From Bacteroidota bacterium (lineage in GTDB: Bacteria; Bacteroidota; Bacteroidia; B-17B0; Aurantibacillaceae): a stretch of DNA of 64,000 nt. Below, one piece after another: positions 16,953 to 26,389 of this stretch (its first letter is position 1; each line of letters begins with the position of its first letter). Below the pieces are notes generated by a model, which was given only the letters and a program-made list of their open reading frames with translations, was not told where the DNA came from and searched no databases. The position numbers and the translations under genes are program-made. Where the stretch lies: NCBI GenBank assembly GCA_017303905.1, contig JAFLBH010000003.1:1-64000 (forward strand), given 5' to 3'.

Positions 16953-19718
16953 CTAATCTGCATAAACTAAATGTCCGCTAAAAGAAGACTTATCGTGATA
17001 GATACTGCAACCACCTCCTGTACCTGTGCTTACTTCAATAAAAACATATTCTCCCGGATTAAGATGAACACTTGCATGCAGGTTGCCGGAATACCAGTTA
17101 GCCGCAATACTATTGAAAGATCCGTTATGCTCAATAATAGTAGCACCTGAACTATGCTTTAGTTTAATTGTAAAAAATGGAGAAGTCCCCCCTGCAAATA
17201 CCAAATTTGCATTAAACTGATATACACCACCTATCGGAGCTGTGAAACGACCTGTCGCAGCTGTATATGCACCACCTTGATTAAAAGCAAAAGTAGATGC
17301 ACCTGAGTTAAGTAAAAGTGTAAGCGTAGTATTATTTGCCAAAGCCGTGCTTGTACCACTAGTTGGGTGTGCTCCGGCAAAAAAAGCAATTTGATTAGTT
17401 TTCCAAGTTGCATTACCGACAGCGTCAGAGGTTAACACTTTGCCGGCACCTTGAGAGCCATCTTGTAACTGCAAAGCATAATTTAAATCCGCACCGGTCG
17501 CTAAAACTTTTATTCCCACGTTGGGCTGACCCGTTGTTGGTGCCCAAGAACCGGTTGAATTAACTTGTAATCCTATTTTAGTACTTCCTGAACCTCCTGC
17601 CTTTGTAACAAGATTATTTACAATAACTGCACTATTACCAATACTTCTTTGTCCGGTTGAATTAAAAATGGCAGCGCCGGCATCAATAGCACCCGCATTA
17701 TTACTTGTAACTAATAAGGAAGAACCATTCATTGAAGCGTCTGTAATTTCCAATTTACCGTTTGGTGTATTAGTGCCGGTTCCAATACCAACGCTACCAC
17801 CAGAGCTAATCCGCATTCTGTCGATTCCTGAAGTATAAAATGCCATTGGAGCCACATTGGGTTGTTCAATTCTCATTTCGGTGGTTCCTCTTCCTCCTGC
17901 TTTTAATAATGAAATGCCTGGTGATGGTGTTGCAATCAACCAACCTTCATCGGCCGATAAATTACCGGCAGCAATTCTTAAATAACCAATTAAATCCAAC
18001 TTCTGTTGTGGGGACGTTGTTCCAATACCAACATTTCCTGTTGTGTTTTTGATAGTCACAGCATCTAAAGAGTTTCCACTTGCAAAAGGTGCATTAGATG
18101 GGGCACCTGAGCTAAATACGGCGAATTTCAAATCACTACTTGATTCATAAATTCCGGTATAACCTGAATTAATACCCCCTACGGCTCCTAAAAATATACG
18201 GCTTCCTCCTAAACGCAAACTACCATTCACATCTAATTCAGAAACCGTAGTTGTATAACCTATGGCTGTTCTTCCGCTTTGGTCAAAGAATAAACGATTC
18301 TGAATATTGTTACTGGTAAATGACATATTATTAGTTCCTGTATGGTAACTAATTCCTCCTAAAAAATGATTTACATTTGAACCAAGGTTCAAAGTTGCAC
18401 GATTAGAACCGGTGGCTACGATTGAAATATCTGCATTCGCTCCACTTTGTACCTGTAATATTTCTGTTGGAGAAGTTGTTCCTATTCCAACATAATCAGA
18501 AGTATTTGAGAGTGTAGTCGCAGTAGCGGTTAGTCTGCTCCAAAGTCCGGTTCCACCAATTGTTGTGGTGTTAGACCCTACAGTTAAAACATTATTGGTG
18601 AACGTAACATTTGGACTAATATTTAGTGAATTAACTCCCGGTGCGGGAGAATAACTTAAAATTCCGGTCGCAGGTGTGAAGCTCATTCCAACAGGAGCAA
18701 CGTTAATCGTATGATTATTTGCCGCTGTTGTAACGGTTGCAGTTCCTTGTCCGATAAAATTAGGTGCAGGTGTTACAGTTGGTAAAGGAGCTGCTATTGT
18801 AAAGTTCGGGTAGGTTCCGGTAACAGTTGTTGAACCTGCACCTGTAATGGATACTGTTTGATTAGGTGCTGTGTTAATGATAGAACCCGAAGCAATTGAA
18901 ATTCCAGCACCGGCCGAATAAGTCGTACTAGTTGACGTAATGGTGAAATTAGGCCAAGTGCCCATTACCATAGTTGCTCCTTGTCCGGTTATTACCGGTG
19001 ATTGCACGTTTACAGTAAAACTGCTTCCTGCCCCTGCGGGTGAAACGTTTGCGATGCCGGTTCCTATCATACTCACTGTATTACTACCGGAGCCGGAAAG
19101 TGTAGCTGTTGATGAAGTTCCTCCCTGAGTAATTGTTAATTCACTTGTACCGGTGTTATAATTCAATTTTGGCGAATCAACATTAACTGTATAACTAGGA
19201 TAGGTTCCACTAACGGTTGTTATACCTGCGGCATTTAAGGTAACCGTTTGATCAGGTGCCGAGTTTGTAATACTACCTGATGAAATAGATATTCCGTTTC
19301 CTGCTGAATAATTGGTGGCATTTCCGGCTTTCTCGGCAAATAAAGCATATGGAACAGAGACTAGCTGTGCTGAACCAACAGTTGAGTAGGATGTTCCTCC
19401 GGTCGGGTCGATACTAACTTGCAAAAAATACGGGCCGCTTCCCCATGCAATAGTTGAAAAATTACCTACAACAGGAACACCTAATCCGATTCCAACATTA
19501 AAAACACCGGCACTACTTGGTGTTGCTGTATTAGTTTCCTCATAAACTAAAGTTCCTCCAACACTACCCTGATAGATCTGAAATTTAATTCCAATAGATG
19601 TTGTAACAATATTACCACCCGCGTCACGCGCGATGGCCTGATAATTTATAGACTGCGGTGCTTGTGACTTTACAAAAAATGAAATGAAAACGAAGGTTAA
19701 AAGTATATGATATCTCAT
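16953..19718 (-). CDS. Fibre-like secreted protein, paralog 1 of 4 (C1q-like tip), first gene of the operon
   Basis: A 921-residue secreted protein opening the long minus-strand operon. Residues 1-135 are the shared domain (SINYQAIARDAGGNIVTTSI, YEETNTATPSSAG, SGPYFLQVSIDPTGG, LVSVPYALFAEKAGN). A long beta-repeat stalk follows, with repeated VSGTYPSYTV-type units. Then comes a tail-fibre-like region with several G(N/T)VGIGTTSP motifs (about 415, 565 and 640). The C-terminal 135 residues form a C1q-like domain (FFAGAHPTSG, FTAPIGGVYQFNANLVF, VHLNPGEYVFIEVS, FSGHLVYAD). No sorting domain is visible. A good promoter match lies 16-47 nt upstream. Sugar or protein binding by the tip is a guess from the fold. 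Confidence 0.87.
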   Translation of the reverse strand: MRYHILLTFVFISFFVKSQAPQSINYQAIARDAGGNIVTTSIGIKFQIYQGSVGGTLVYEETNTATPSSAGVFNVGIGLGVPVVGNFSTIAWGSGPYFLQVSIDPTGGTSYSTVGSAQLVSVPYALFAEKAGNATNYSAGNGISISSGSITNSAPDQTVTLNAAGITTVSGTYPSYTVNVDSPKLNYNTGTSELTITQGGTSSTATLSGSGSNTVSMIGTGIANVSPAGAGSSFTVNVQSPVITGQGATMVMGTWPNFTITSTSTTYSAGAGISIASGSIINTAPNQTVSITGAGSTTVTGTYPNFTIAAPLPTVTPAPNFIGQGTATVTTAANNHTINVAPVGMSFTPATGILSYSPAPGVNSLNISPNVTFTNNVLTVGSNTTTIGGTGLWSRLTATATTLSNTSDYVGIGTTSPTEILQVQSGANADISIVATGSNRATLNLGSNVNHFLGGISYHTGTNNMSFTSNNIQNRLFFDQSGRTAIGYTTTVSELDVNGSLRLGGSRIFLGAVGGINSGYTGIYESSSDLKFAVFSSGAPSNAPFASGNSLDAVTIKNTTGNVGIGTTSPQQKLDLIGYLRIAAGNLSADEGWLIATPSPGISLLKAGGRGTTEMRIEQPNVAPMAFYTSGIDRMRISSGGSVGIGTGTNTPNGKLEITDASMNGSSLLVTSNNAGAIDAGAAIFNSTGQRSIGNSAVIVNNLVTKAGGSGSTKIGLQVNSTGSWAPTTGQPNVGIKVLATGADLNYALQLQDGSQGAGKVLTSDAVGNATWKTNQIAFFAGAHPTSGTSTALANNTTLTLLLNSGASTFAFNQGGAYTAATGRFTAPIGGVYQFNANLVFAGGTSPFFTIKLKHSSGATIIEHNGSFNSIAANWYSGNLHASVHLNPGEYVFIEVSTGTGGGCSIYHDKSSFSGHLVYAD

Positions 19719-19733
19719 TCTTTAAAAATTTAT

Positions 19734-19765
19734 TAAAGATACTAAATAAACGCATAAAGACAAAA
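19734..19765 (-). promoter_or_regulatory. Predicted promoter of the fibre operon
   Basis: On the minus strand, TTTTG (19765-19761) is separated by exactly 19 nt from TATCTTTA (19741-19734). This fits the Bacteroidota pattern TTTG-N19-TAnnTTTG with one mismatch. The start codon is at 19718, implying a leader of about 10 nt. Confidence 0.55.
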
Positions 19766-19807
19766 GGCTCAGTATGTTGAAAAACAATCAATTACAACTT
19801 TAACAAA

Positions 19808-19840
19808 TAAAAATAGCGACCAAATTGGTCGCTATTTTAA
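19808..19840. terminator. Strong hairpin terminator after the MazG-like gene
   Basis: AAAATAGCGACC and GGTCGCTATTTT form a perfect 12-bp stem around AAATT. On the minus strand it is followed by TTTATTTG, and it lies 30 nt past the stop at 19868, so it ends the 22636-19868 operon and insulates the fibre operon. Confidence 0.8.
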
Positions 19841-19867
19841 GGGCATTTATAGGGCAAAAAACAGGAT

Positions 19868-20263
19868 TTATTCTGCGTCCAAAACCGATTTAATATTGGG
19901 TTTAAAATACAAATTGCTTTTTAAAATTTTACCGTCTTCTCTAAAGATGGGCTGACCCTTTTCATCCAACTTACTCATATTACTTCTATGAATTTCGTCA
20001 TACACTTCTTCGATTTTATGCTGGAGTCCATGTTTTAAAATGGTGCCAAACAAAATATATAATTGATCGCCCAAGGCGTCGGCTATCTCGTGTATATCTC
20101 CATTTTTACAAGCCTCCAAATATTCTTCGTTTTCTTCCTTAATAAGATTATAACGCAAAGTGTAATCACGTTCACTGATTAAAGTAATGCTCTTAGCATT
20201 TCCTATTTGGAAAACATCGTGGAACTCTTCCACTGACTTAATTTTTTCGTATAATTTCGACAT
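19868..20263 (-). CDS. MazG-like / phosphoribosyl-ATP pyrophosphohydrolase-like protein
   Basis: A 131-residue cytoplasmic protein of the all-alpha NTP pyrophosphohydrolase superfamily. The metal-binding helix pair is visible as EENEEYLEA near residue 43 and EIADALGDQLYILFG near residue 60, matching the ExxE...ExxD pattern. The C-terminal half (KLDEKGQPIFREDGKIL, then YFKPN) fits the subfamily of short HisE-like proteins, where it shapes the substrate pocket. It probably hydrolyses a nucleotide or nucleotide-like substrate to the monophosphate; the substrate cannot be told from sequence. It is the last gene of a four-gene run, 5 nt after the OmpH-like gene. Confidence 0.82.
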   Translation of the reverse strand: MSKLYEKIKSVEEFHDVFQIGNAKSITLISERDYTLRYNLIKEENEEYLEACKNGDIHEIADALGDQLYILFGTILKHGLQHKIEEVYDEIHRSNMSKLDEKGQPIFREDGKILKSNLYFKPNIKSVLDAE

Positions 20264-20268
20264 GATAA

Positions 20269-20913
20269 TTATTTACCTGATTTCTTATTTTTATATTCCG
20301 TATTAAGCGCATCTAATACTTGAGCGGTAATCTCTAACTTAGGATTGGCCAATAAAATTGTAGGTACTGTATTCGTATATGCCATGATATAATCGTACTT
20401 CCCATCATTAAAACGAATTAAAAAATCTTTAACCTGCTGTTGTAATTCCTCATTTTTTTCTTGCATCTCAATCGCCAATTTATCCATTTGAATTTGCTTA
20501 TTTTCGAGTTCTCTTTGCTGTCTCTCTAGGTCGCGTTTTTTATTTTCCAATTCGGCCGGAGGCATAATTCCTGACTGCGCGGATTGCTGCGCCGATTCAT
20601 AATCCTGTTGGAATTTAATACTCAAACTTTCCAATTGCGATTCTAAAGCCAGACGTTTATTTTTTAAAACTTTTACGTAATCGCTTATAAAAAGATAGTT
20701 CTCATTCAGCGTATCAATATTTACAAAAGCGATTCTGGCTTCAGGCAATTTTTCTGATGAAGCATCCATCACAACCGGCTTTTTTACAGTTTCTACATTT
20801 CCCTTCGGCTTTACATCACCGGAAACTTTTGCTTTTAAATCTTGTACCTGATAAAACAGCACACCAATACACAATGCTAATACGGCTATCACCGCGTATA
20901 AAATATTTTTCAT
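20269..20913 (-). CDS. OmpH/Skp-family periplasmic chaperone-like protein
   Basis: A 214-residue protein with one N-terminal membrane anchor or signal (about 4-24). A Lys/Pro linker follows, then a Skp-like body: a RIAFVNIDTLNENY strand-helix start at about 60, a long Gln/Glu/Lys-rich coiled coil at about 80-165, and a closing strand region (KYDYIMAYTNTVPTILLANP). Skp/OmpH proteins hold unfolded outer-membrane proteins in the periplasm. The N-terminus is not obviously cleaved, so this copy may be membrane-tethered. It lies 30 nt after the membrane-protein gene. Confidence 0.85.
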   Translation of the reverse strand: MKNILYAVIAVLALCIGVLFYQVQDLKAKVSGDVKPKGNVETVKKPVVMDASSEKLPEARIAFVNIDTLNENYLFISDYVKVLKNKRLALESQLESLSIKFQQDYESAQQSAQSGIMPPAELENKKRDLERQQRELENKQIQMDKLAIEMQEKNEELQQQVKDFLIRFNDGKYDYIMAYTNTVPTILLANPKLEITAQVLDALNTEYKNKKSGK

Positions 20914-20943
20914 AAGAATAAATTAAAGGACAAATATACCAAG

Positions 20944-22092
20944 CTACGGTTGGCCTGCAAAGATTTTTTGCTTCTCGATATAAACAAGTTTTACATCCTC
21001 GGCAGAGGTTGATGTGAGCTTTTGCAAATGGTATGTTACTTTATCAAAGATGCGGCGCTCAGGATACATGGGTGCATTTAACTCCTCTAAACACCATCTT
21101 TTAGGATATAATATATATATATCACTTTCTCTTTTCACATAATGCTTTATGTATAAAGGTAAATTTTCATAAGCTTTATTACTCAAAATAATTTTGCCAT
21201 CGTGATTGTTGCCTGAATAAAGCGAAAAAGATAAATAGGTTTCCCACTTGTTAAATAAATTGAATGCCGGCATTATCCAAAACAATACAAGCACCAAATA
21301 AAATACCGGCAACTTAAATAAATGTGAAATGGCAAAATACCGCTCGGTTGTTTTACCCGAAAAGAGCAATATCACTAAAAGAATCATGAAAATATTCCAG
21401 GGCCATACCACCGAATTATAATTATTACCAAGCGGACCCATTAAAATAACGATTGCCAAATGCAAACAAATTGTCATTGGTATTGCGATATAACGTATAG
21501 GTTTAATGAGTAACATAAGTCCTAAAGCAATTTCGTAAAATGGAATAACATACCCTGTTTTATTTAACGAAATCATTTGACGCTCACTAAAAACAGCTTG
21601 TAAAGGTTTGATAAACCAAGGATAAGTTTCTTGAATAAAAGCAGGATTTAATTTCTGAAGTCCACTATAAACATATACAGCCGCTAAACATATTTGAAGG
21701 ATTATAAAAAAAGAATAGTAATTGTTTACATTATCTATTCGCCAGTTATAAAAAAACAAAACTAGAAGCATTATACTGTAAATGTAGAACCAAGGTTGTA
21801 AGCGATTTTGATCCAGTAAAATCCAAACTATATGCAATACTAATACTAAAAATATATACAGCCTTGTTTGCGGCGCAATAAGCAACAACAACAAAAGAAC
21901 AATTTCGAGACCAAATAAAATGTAATCATAAGGAGGGGCTACATAAAAATCCTGAATTAAAGAACAAGTTGGAAACCATCTTTGTCCGGCCCATAAATTA
22001 TGAGAAAATAAAATGGAAAATAATAACCCCAAAGCAAGAACAGACTTAATTAGCTTTAATCGCGTGAATATTTTTAACTGCAATCCTTCCAA
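20944..22092 (-). CDS. Multi-spanning membrane protein, HTTM/DoxX-like
   Basis: A 382-residue integral membrane protein with eight or nine hydrophobic segments between about residues 14 and 290, then a soluble ~80-residue tail. AVYVYSGLQKLNPAF near residue 140 and NLWAGQRWFPTCSL near 34 recall HTTM (vitamin-K-dependent carboxylase-like) and DoxX/MauE-type proteins. The HTTM active-site residues cannot be confirmed by eye, and I assign no reaction. The frame starts at a TTG one nucleotide past the NlpC/P60 stop, which suggests translational coupling; there is no nearby ATG. Confidence 0.7.
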   Translation of the reverse strand: MEGLQLKIFTRLKLIKSVLALGLLFSILFSHNLWAGQRWFPTCSLIQDFYVAPPYDYILFGLEIVLLLLLLIAPQTRLYIFLVLVLHIVWILLDQNRLQPWFYIYSIMLLVLFFYNWRIDNVNNYYSFFIILQICLAAVYVYSGLQKLNPAFIQETYPWFIKPLQAVFSERQMISLNKTGYVIPFYEIALGLMLLIKPIRYIAIPMTICLHLAIVILMGPLGNNYNSVVWPWNIFMILLVILLFSGKTTERYFAISHLFKLPVFYLVLVLFWIMPAFNLFNKWETYLSFSLYSGNNHDGKIILSNKAYENLPLYIKHYVKRESDIYILYPKRWCLEELNAPMYPERRIFDKVTYHLQKLTSTSAEDVKLVYIEKQKIFAGQP

Positions 22093-22093
22093 T

Positions 22094-22636
22094 CTATTTT
22101 AACCGGCCAAATGTGTAAAAGTATTTCTTGAAATACGGTTCATTTAAATCACTTATCATCACTCCTTTCTTTGTAGAGGCATGTATAAACTTATTATTTT
22201 TCAAATAGACTCCTACGTGAGTAACATGCTTACTTTCAATTTTAAAGAATACCATGTCACCCTCCTCCACTTTCGAGGAACTCAACTTATCACACATCTT
22301 CATCATTTCATCGGCTGTACGGGGTAAATTTTTCTTAAATACTTTCTGATATAGATTAATGGTTAAACACGAGCAATCGGTTCCTTTTATATCACAGCCT
22401 CCGTACTTATAAGGGGTGCCATACCAGGCCGCAATGAATTTATACAAATCTTCATTCTTAATTTCCGACTCCTTTACACCAAGCAAATCGGCTACATTCT
22501 TCATTTTTGAGGACGAAACATTCGTTTCCGTTTTTGGTTTTTCACCAGATGTACTTTTTGTTTTGCTTTTAGAATGACAAGCAATTAGCCAACTTCCTAC
22601 GGCAATTAACAGAACTATTTTAAAATACTTAATCAC
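22094..22636 (-). CDS. NlpC/P60 (C40) family lipoprotein, probable cell-wall peptidase
   Basis: A 180-residue protein with an N-terminal lipoprotein signal (VGSWLIAC, lipobox Cys near residue 20). An NlpC/P60 domain covers about 60-180. The catalytic Cys lies in GTDCSCLTINLY, the His in HVTHVGVYL, and a third polar residue near NKFIHAS. Family members cleave D-Glu-diaminopimelate bonds in peptidoglycan peptides. It is first in the run NlpC-HTTM-OmpH-MazG. The start is a GTG (an ATG two bases upstream is followed at once by a stop in its own frame). Confidence 0.88.
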   Translation of the reverse strand: MIKYFKIVLLIAVGSWLIACHSKSKTKSTSGEKPKTETNVSSSKMKNVADLLGVKESEIKNEDLYKFIAAWYGTPYKYGGCDIKGTDCSCLTINLYQKVFKKNLPRTADEMMKMCDKLSSSKVEEGDMVFFKIESKHVTHVGVYLKNNKFIHASTKKGVMISDLNEPYFKKYFYTFGRLK

Positions 22637-22796
22637 ATTTTGAAGTTATTTCATTATTAAGCGTCGCTAACCTCGAAGGATTGTTTATTTTATACATTGT
22701 ATTGTTAACAAATGGGAGATTTCCCGCAATAAATTTGGCTTTTCCATCTGAACAAAAAGTAAATAAATTCTTATATTTAAGGCTTGTATATTAACA

Positions 22797-24887
22797 ATGG
22801 CAACCATCCTCGAATCACCCACTGTGAAAACAAAAATTACCACAGATATTTTATTTAAGGCTTATAAGCTTATGTGCACTGCCAAAAGCTTAAGTGAATT
22901 ATACGAAGCCAATAAAGAAATAACCGCAAAATATGTTCATGCGACTTCACGCGGACATGAAGCTGTGCAAATTGCATTAGGCTTACAGTTGTTACCGCAG
23001 GATTTCCTGAGCGCCTATTACCGCGATGACAGTATTTTACTCGCCATAGGTATGGAGCCTTATGAACTAATGCTCCAACTATTAGCCAAGCGTGACGATC
23101 CGTTTTCGGGAGGAAGAACGTATTACTCCCACCCGAGTTTACGTCGCGATAACATGCCGAAAATTCCGCATCAATCCAGCGCTACCGGTATGCAGGCTAT
23201 TCCAACAACAGGAATAGCGATGGGCTTACAGTATCTCGAGAAAAACAAAATGGCTAAAGATTACAAAGGACAAAATCCATTGGCGGTTTGTTCATTAGGC
23301 GATGCTTCCTGTACAGAAGGAGAAATTGCCGAAGCATTCCAAATGGCGGTACTGAAAAAATTACCGATTTTGTATTTTGTTCAGGATAATGAATGGGATA
23401 TCTCAGCTAATGCAAAGGAGATTCGTGCGCAGGATATTACAGAATATGCTAAAGGTTTTAAAGGATTAGAAACACGTACCATTGATGGTACAGACTTTTC
23501 ACAATCGTTCAATACGGTAAAAGAATGTTTAGACATCATCCGTAAGGAACGCCGACCAATGCTTATACACGCTAAAGTTCCATTATTAAATCACCACACA
23601 TCCGGTGTGCGTAAAGAATGGTACCGCGATGATTTGGAAGAAGCAGCAAAACGTGATCCGCTTCCTCGTTTAAGAAATCAATTGTTGGTGGCCGGTGTTG
23701 ACGAACAAGATTTAAGAAAAATAGAAACAGAAGCCCGATTACTTGTTGAGGCTGATTATCATAAAGCTTTAGCGGCCGAAGATCCGCAACCGGAAGATTT
23801 ATTATTGCACGAATTTGCTCCTACACCAATTACAGAAGAAAAAGGACAACGCGAACCTGTGGGTAAGGAGAAGACCGTTATGGTCGACAGCGCTTTATTC
23901 GCCATCCGTGAATTAATGGCTAAGCATCCGGAATGTTTATTGTACGGACAAGATGTTGGCGCTCGACTTGGCGGTGTTTTTCGTGAGGCAGCTACTTTAG
24001 CGCAGCAATTTGGAGATCACCGTGTATTTAACACACCAATACAAGAAGCGTTTATCGTAGGCTCTACTGTTGGTATGAGCGCTGTAGGTTTAAAGCCAAT
24101 TGTAGAGGTGCAATTTGCAGATTATATTTGGCCAGGCTTAAATCAATTATTTACGGAAGTTGCCCGCTCTTGTTATTTAACCAATGGAAAATGGCCGGTG
24201 AGCATGATACTTCGTGTTCCAATTGGCGCTTACGGCAGCGGTGGACCGTATCATTCAAGTTCTGTTGAAAGTGTATTGGCGAATATTCGCGGTATAAAAA
24301 TTGCGTATCCAAGTACAGGTGCCGACTTAAAAGGATTATTAAAATCCGCATATTACGATCCAAACCCTGTGGTTATGCTAGAACATAAAGGTTTGTATTG
24401 GAGTAAAATTAAAGGTACGGAAGACGCTAAAACCATTGAACCGGATGAAGATTATGTGATTCCATTTGGAAAAGGTCGTTATGTTCAACAATCGGATAAC
24501 GATTTAGCTGAAAGTGGTAAGGCGATAACCGTTATAACTTATGGAATGGGTGTTTACTGGGCGAAGAATGCAGCAAAAAATTTCAAAGGTCAAGTTGAAA
24601 TTGTTGATTTGAGAACCATCTTCCCGGTTGATGAAGAAATGATTTTTGAAAGTGTTCGTAAAAACGGACGCTGCATAGTTTTAACCGAAGAGCCTGTGTT
24701 TAATGGCTTCGCGCAAAGTATTGCAGCTCGTATCAGCGAAAATTGTTTTGAATATTTAGATGCTCCCGTTAAAGTGATCGGTTCTGAAAACCTTCCTGCC
24801 ATTCCGCTTAATTCAACTTTGGAACGAACCATGTTGCCAAACGCTGACAAAGTAGAGTCGGCCATTGTGCAATTATTAGCATACTAA
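22797..24887 (+). CDS. 2-oxoacid dehydrogenase E1, fused alpha and beta subunits
   Basis: A 696-residue thiamine-diphosphate enzyme that decarboxylates a 2-oxoacid, most likely a branched-chain 2-oxoacid or pyruvate, and passes the acyl group to a lipoyl E2. Residues 1-340 are the alpha part. The TPP/Mg motif starts at GDASCTEGE and ends at QDNEWDIS, with phosphorylation-loop-like YYSHPSLRRD upstream. Residues 355-696 are the beta part (LYGQDVGARLGGVFREA, TPIQEAFIVGSTVGMSAVG, VLTEEP near the end). Such fusions are common in Bacteroidota. GDA replaces the commoner GDG in the TPP motif. No E2 or E3 gene is in the window. The next gene starts right after its stop. Confidence 0.9.
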   Translation: MATILESPTVKTKITTDILFKAYKLMCTAKSLSELYEANKEITAKYVHATSRGHEAVQIALGLQLLPQDFLSAYYRDDSILLAIGMEPYELMLQLLAKRDDPFSGGRTYYSHPSLRRDNMPKIPHQSSATGMQAIPTTGIAMGLQYLEKNKMAKDYKGQNPLAVCSLGDASCTEGEIAEAFQMAVLKKLPILYFVQDNEWDISANAKEIRAQDITEYAKGFKGLETRTIDGTDFSQSFNTVKECLDIIRKERRPMLIHAKVPLLNHHTSGVRKEWYRDDLEEAAKRDPLPRLRNQLLVAGVDEQDLRKIETEARLLVEADYHKALAAEDPQPEDLLLHEFAPTPITEEKGQREPVGKEKTVMVDSALFAIRELMAKHPECLLYGQDVGARLGGVFREAATLAQQFGDHRVFNTPIQEAFIVGSTVGMSAVGLKPIVEVQFADYIWPGLNQLFTEVARSCYLTNGKWPVSMILRVPIGAYGSGGPYHSSSVESVLANIRGIKIAYPSTGADLKGLLKSAYYDPNPVVMLEHKGLYWSKIKGTEDAKTIEPDEDYVIPFGKGRYVQQSDNDLAESGKAITVITYGMGVYWAKNAAKNFKGQVEIVDLRTIFPVDEEMIFESVRKNGRCIVLTEEPVFNGFAQSIAARISENCFEYLDAPVKVIGSENLPAIPLNSTLERTMLPNADKVESAIVQLLAY

Positions 24888-26339
24888 ATGAAAGAATGGT
24901 TAAAACATATTGTGGTAATAGCTTTACTAGTGCCACTTTTGTTTTTTAACATAAAAAACACACACGATTGGGGAGACGATTTTGCTCAATATCTTTTAGA
25001 GGCAAAGAATATAAAAGAGGGAAGACCAATCTCCTATACCAATTTTGTTGAGAATCCAAATTATGTTCTTGGTCCAAATTTTTATCCTCCCGGATTCCCT
25101 ATTATTATTGCATTAACATCATTTGATGTTCAAAATCTTAATCTGTTAATGTCATTTTTTTTATTGTGCATTGCTTACTTTTCATTTCTTTTATTCAATA
25201 AATGGTTTCATTTTCCGACAGCATTAGTACTGTCAATGATTATAGCCTATAATCCGTTATGTTTAGGATTTAAGAATGATATTTTGAGCGACTTTCCGTT
25301 CGTAGCCTTTGTACTATTGTTTTTTGTACTTTATCTGTCGGAAAATAAAAAAATTTGGTTTTTGTTATTGACGGGCTTTGTTCTAGCCTTTGCGATTGAA
25401 ATCCGATTAGTTGGTTGGGTATTATTCATAGCCCTAATTTCCGAAACGATTTATAAAACAGGCATTAACTATTATCGTAAAAAAAAATACGATTTAAAAC
25501 ATATTAAACCTGATTTATGGATTGCCGGTTCAGCTATTTTTTTTTACGGGGCCTTTTACCTCTTATTTCCTCATAAGGTTATCTATTATCCCAACCCTGT
25601 TAAACAAAGCTTGTTTGAAATCATTTCTGTCAATGCCAATTACAATTATTCTGTATTAAAATATTTTTTCTCCTGCTATGATGAAGGGTTTCTTAATTAT
25701 GTAGTTTCCTATGGGATAGTGTTTTCAGCTTTAATTGGGATTTTAATTTTTATATTTAAACCTAATCCTCTTAAACCAACCATTTTACTATTCTTTTTTG
25801 GTGTTTATCTGATTTCAATTTTACTTCATGATTACAGCAACTATGGATTTAGAATGCTATTACCTGTAATACCACTTATTTTGTTTTTTGCGACATACGC
25901 ATTGTTCGTTATGCTTGTTATTGTACCATATAAGCACTACATAGTTTCTAGTTTGGGGATCTTGGTCTTGTTTTGTTATAAACAACCATCACTACAAGTT
26001 CTTTCTTCCGGCAACACCGTTCTACCAGGACCATATAGTTACGAAGCTGCTGCAACATTTTTATATATCAATGAGAACATTCCAAAAGACGCAAGCATCA
26101 TGTTTAGTAAACCTCGCGCGCTTACTTATTTTACAGGACGCAAAACTTACGTAAATGTTGAAATGACAGCTAAGAATGTTATGGATAAAGAGATAGAAAA
26201 ATTCAAACCGGATTATTTTTTGGTAAATCTTGAAGCGACTGACGACAGTTCAAAATCCTATTTTTCACGTCAAACACCAACACTTGATGTGGTATTTAGT
26301 AATAATAAATTTATCCTCATTAAATTAAATAACAAATAA
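24888..26339 (+). CDS. Multi-spanning membrane protein, probable GT-C glycosyltransferase
   Basis: A 483-residue membrane protein with about ten hydrophobic segments (first at 7-22; others from about 75 to 385) and a C-terminal soluble part of ~110 residues. The first loop holds NTHDWGDDFAQYLLEAKNI, an acidic pair followed by a YxxxA helix like the catalytic loop of PMT/ArnT-type GT-C glycosyltransferases. PNFYPPGFPI follows, as in other family members. It would use a lipid-linked sugar on the periplasmic side; donor and acceptor are unknown. Its ATG directly follows the E1 stop codon (no gap), although a functional link is not evident. Confidence 0.7.
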   Translation: MKEWLKHIVVIALLVPLLFFNIKNTHDWGDDFAQYLLEAKNIKEGRPISYTNFVENPNYVLGPNFYPPGFPIIIALTSFDVQNLNLLMSFFLLCIAYFSFLLFNKWFHFPTALVLSMIIAYNPLCLGFKNDILSDFPFVAFVLLFFVLYLSENKKIWFLLLTGFVLAFAIEIRLVGWVLFIALISETIYKTGINYYRKKKYDLKHIKPDLWIAGSAIFFYGAFYLLFPHKVIYYPNPVKQSLFEIISVNANYNYSVLKYFFSCYDEGFLNYVVSYGIVFSALIGILIFIFKPNPLKPTILLFFFGVYLISILLHDYSNYGFRMLLPVIPLILFFATYALFVMLVIVPYKHYIVSSLGILVLFCYKQPSLQVLSSGNTVLPGPYSYEAAATFLYINENIPKDASIMFSKPRALTYFTGRKTYVNVEMTAKNVMDKEIEKFKPDYFLVNLEATDDSSKSYFSRQTPTLDVVFSNNKFILIKLNNK

Positions 26340-26389
26340 CTATTTAATATTAAAAAACAGTAAATTCACCCATTCAAAAGATCATAATT

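Noticed and set aside
15660-19130. Pro/Val-rich plus-strand frames opposite the fibre genes
   Set aside because: They mirror the Thr/Gly-rich coding sequence of the minus-strand genes and have no start context or domains.
10586-19718. Prophage tail-fibre region
   Set aside because: The stalks look phage-like, but the genes carry signal peptides and there are no capsid, portal, terminase, integrase or tail assembly genes nearby.
22730-22741. GGGAGATTTCCC before the E1 gene as an operator
   Set aside because: The arms are 4 bp only and no second copy or aligned promoter was seen.
22797-24887. E1 alpha-beta fusion as a novel gene fusion
   Set aside because: This fused form is common in Bacteroidota and not unusual.
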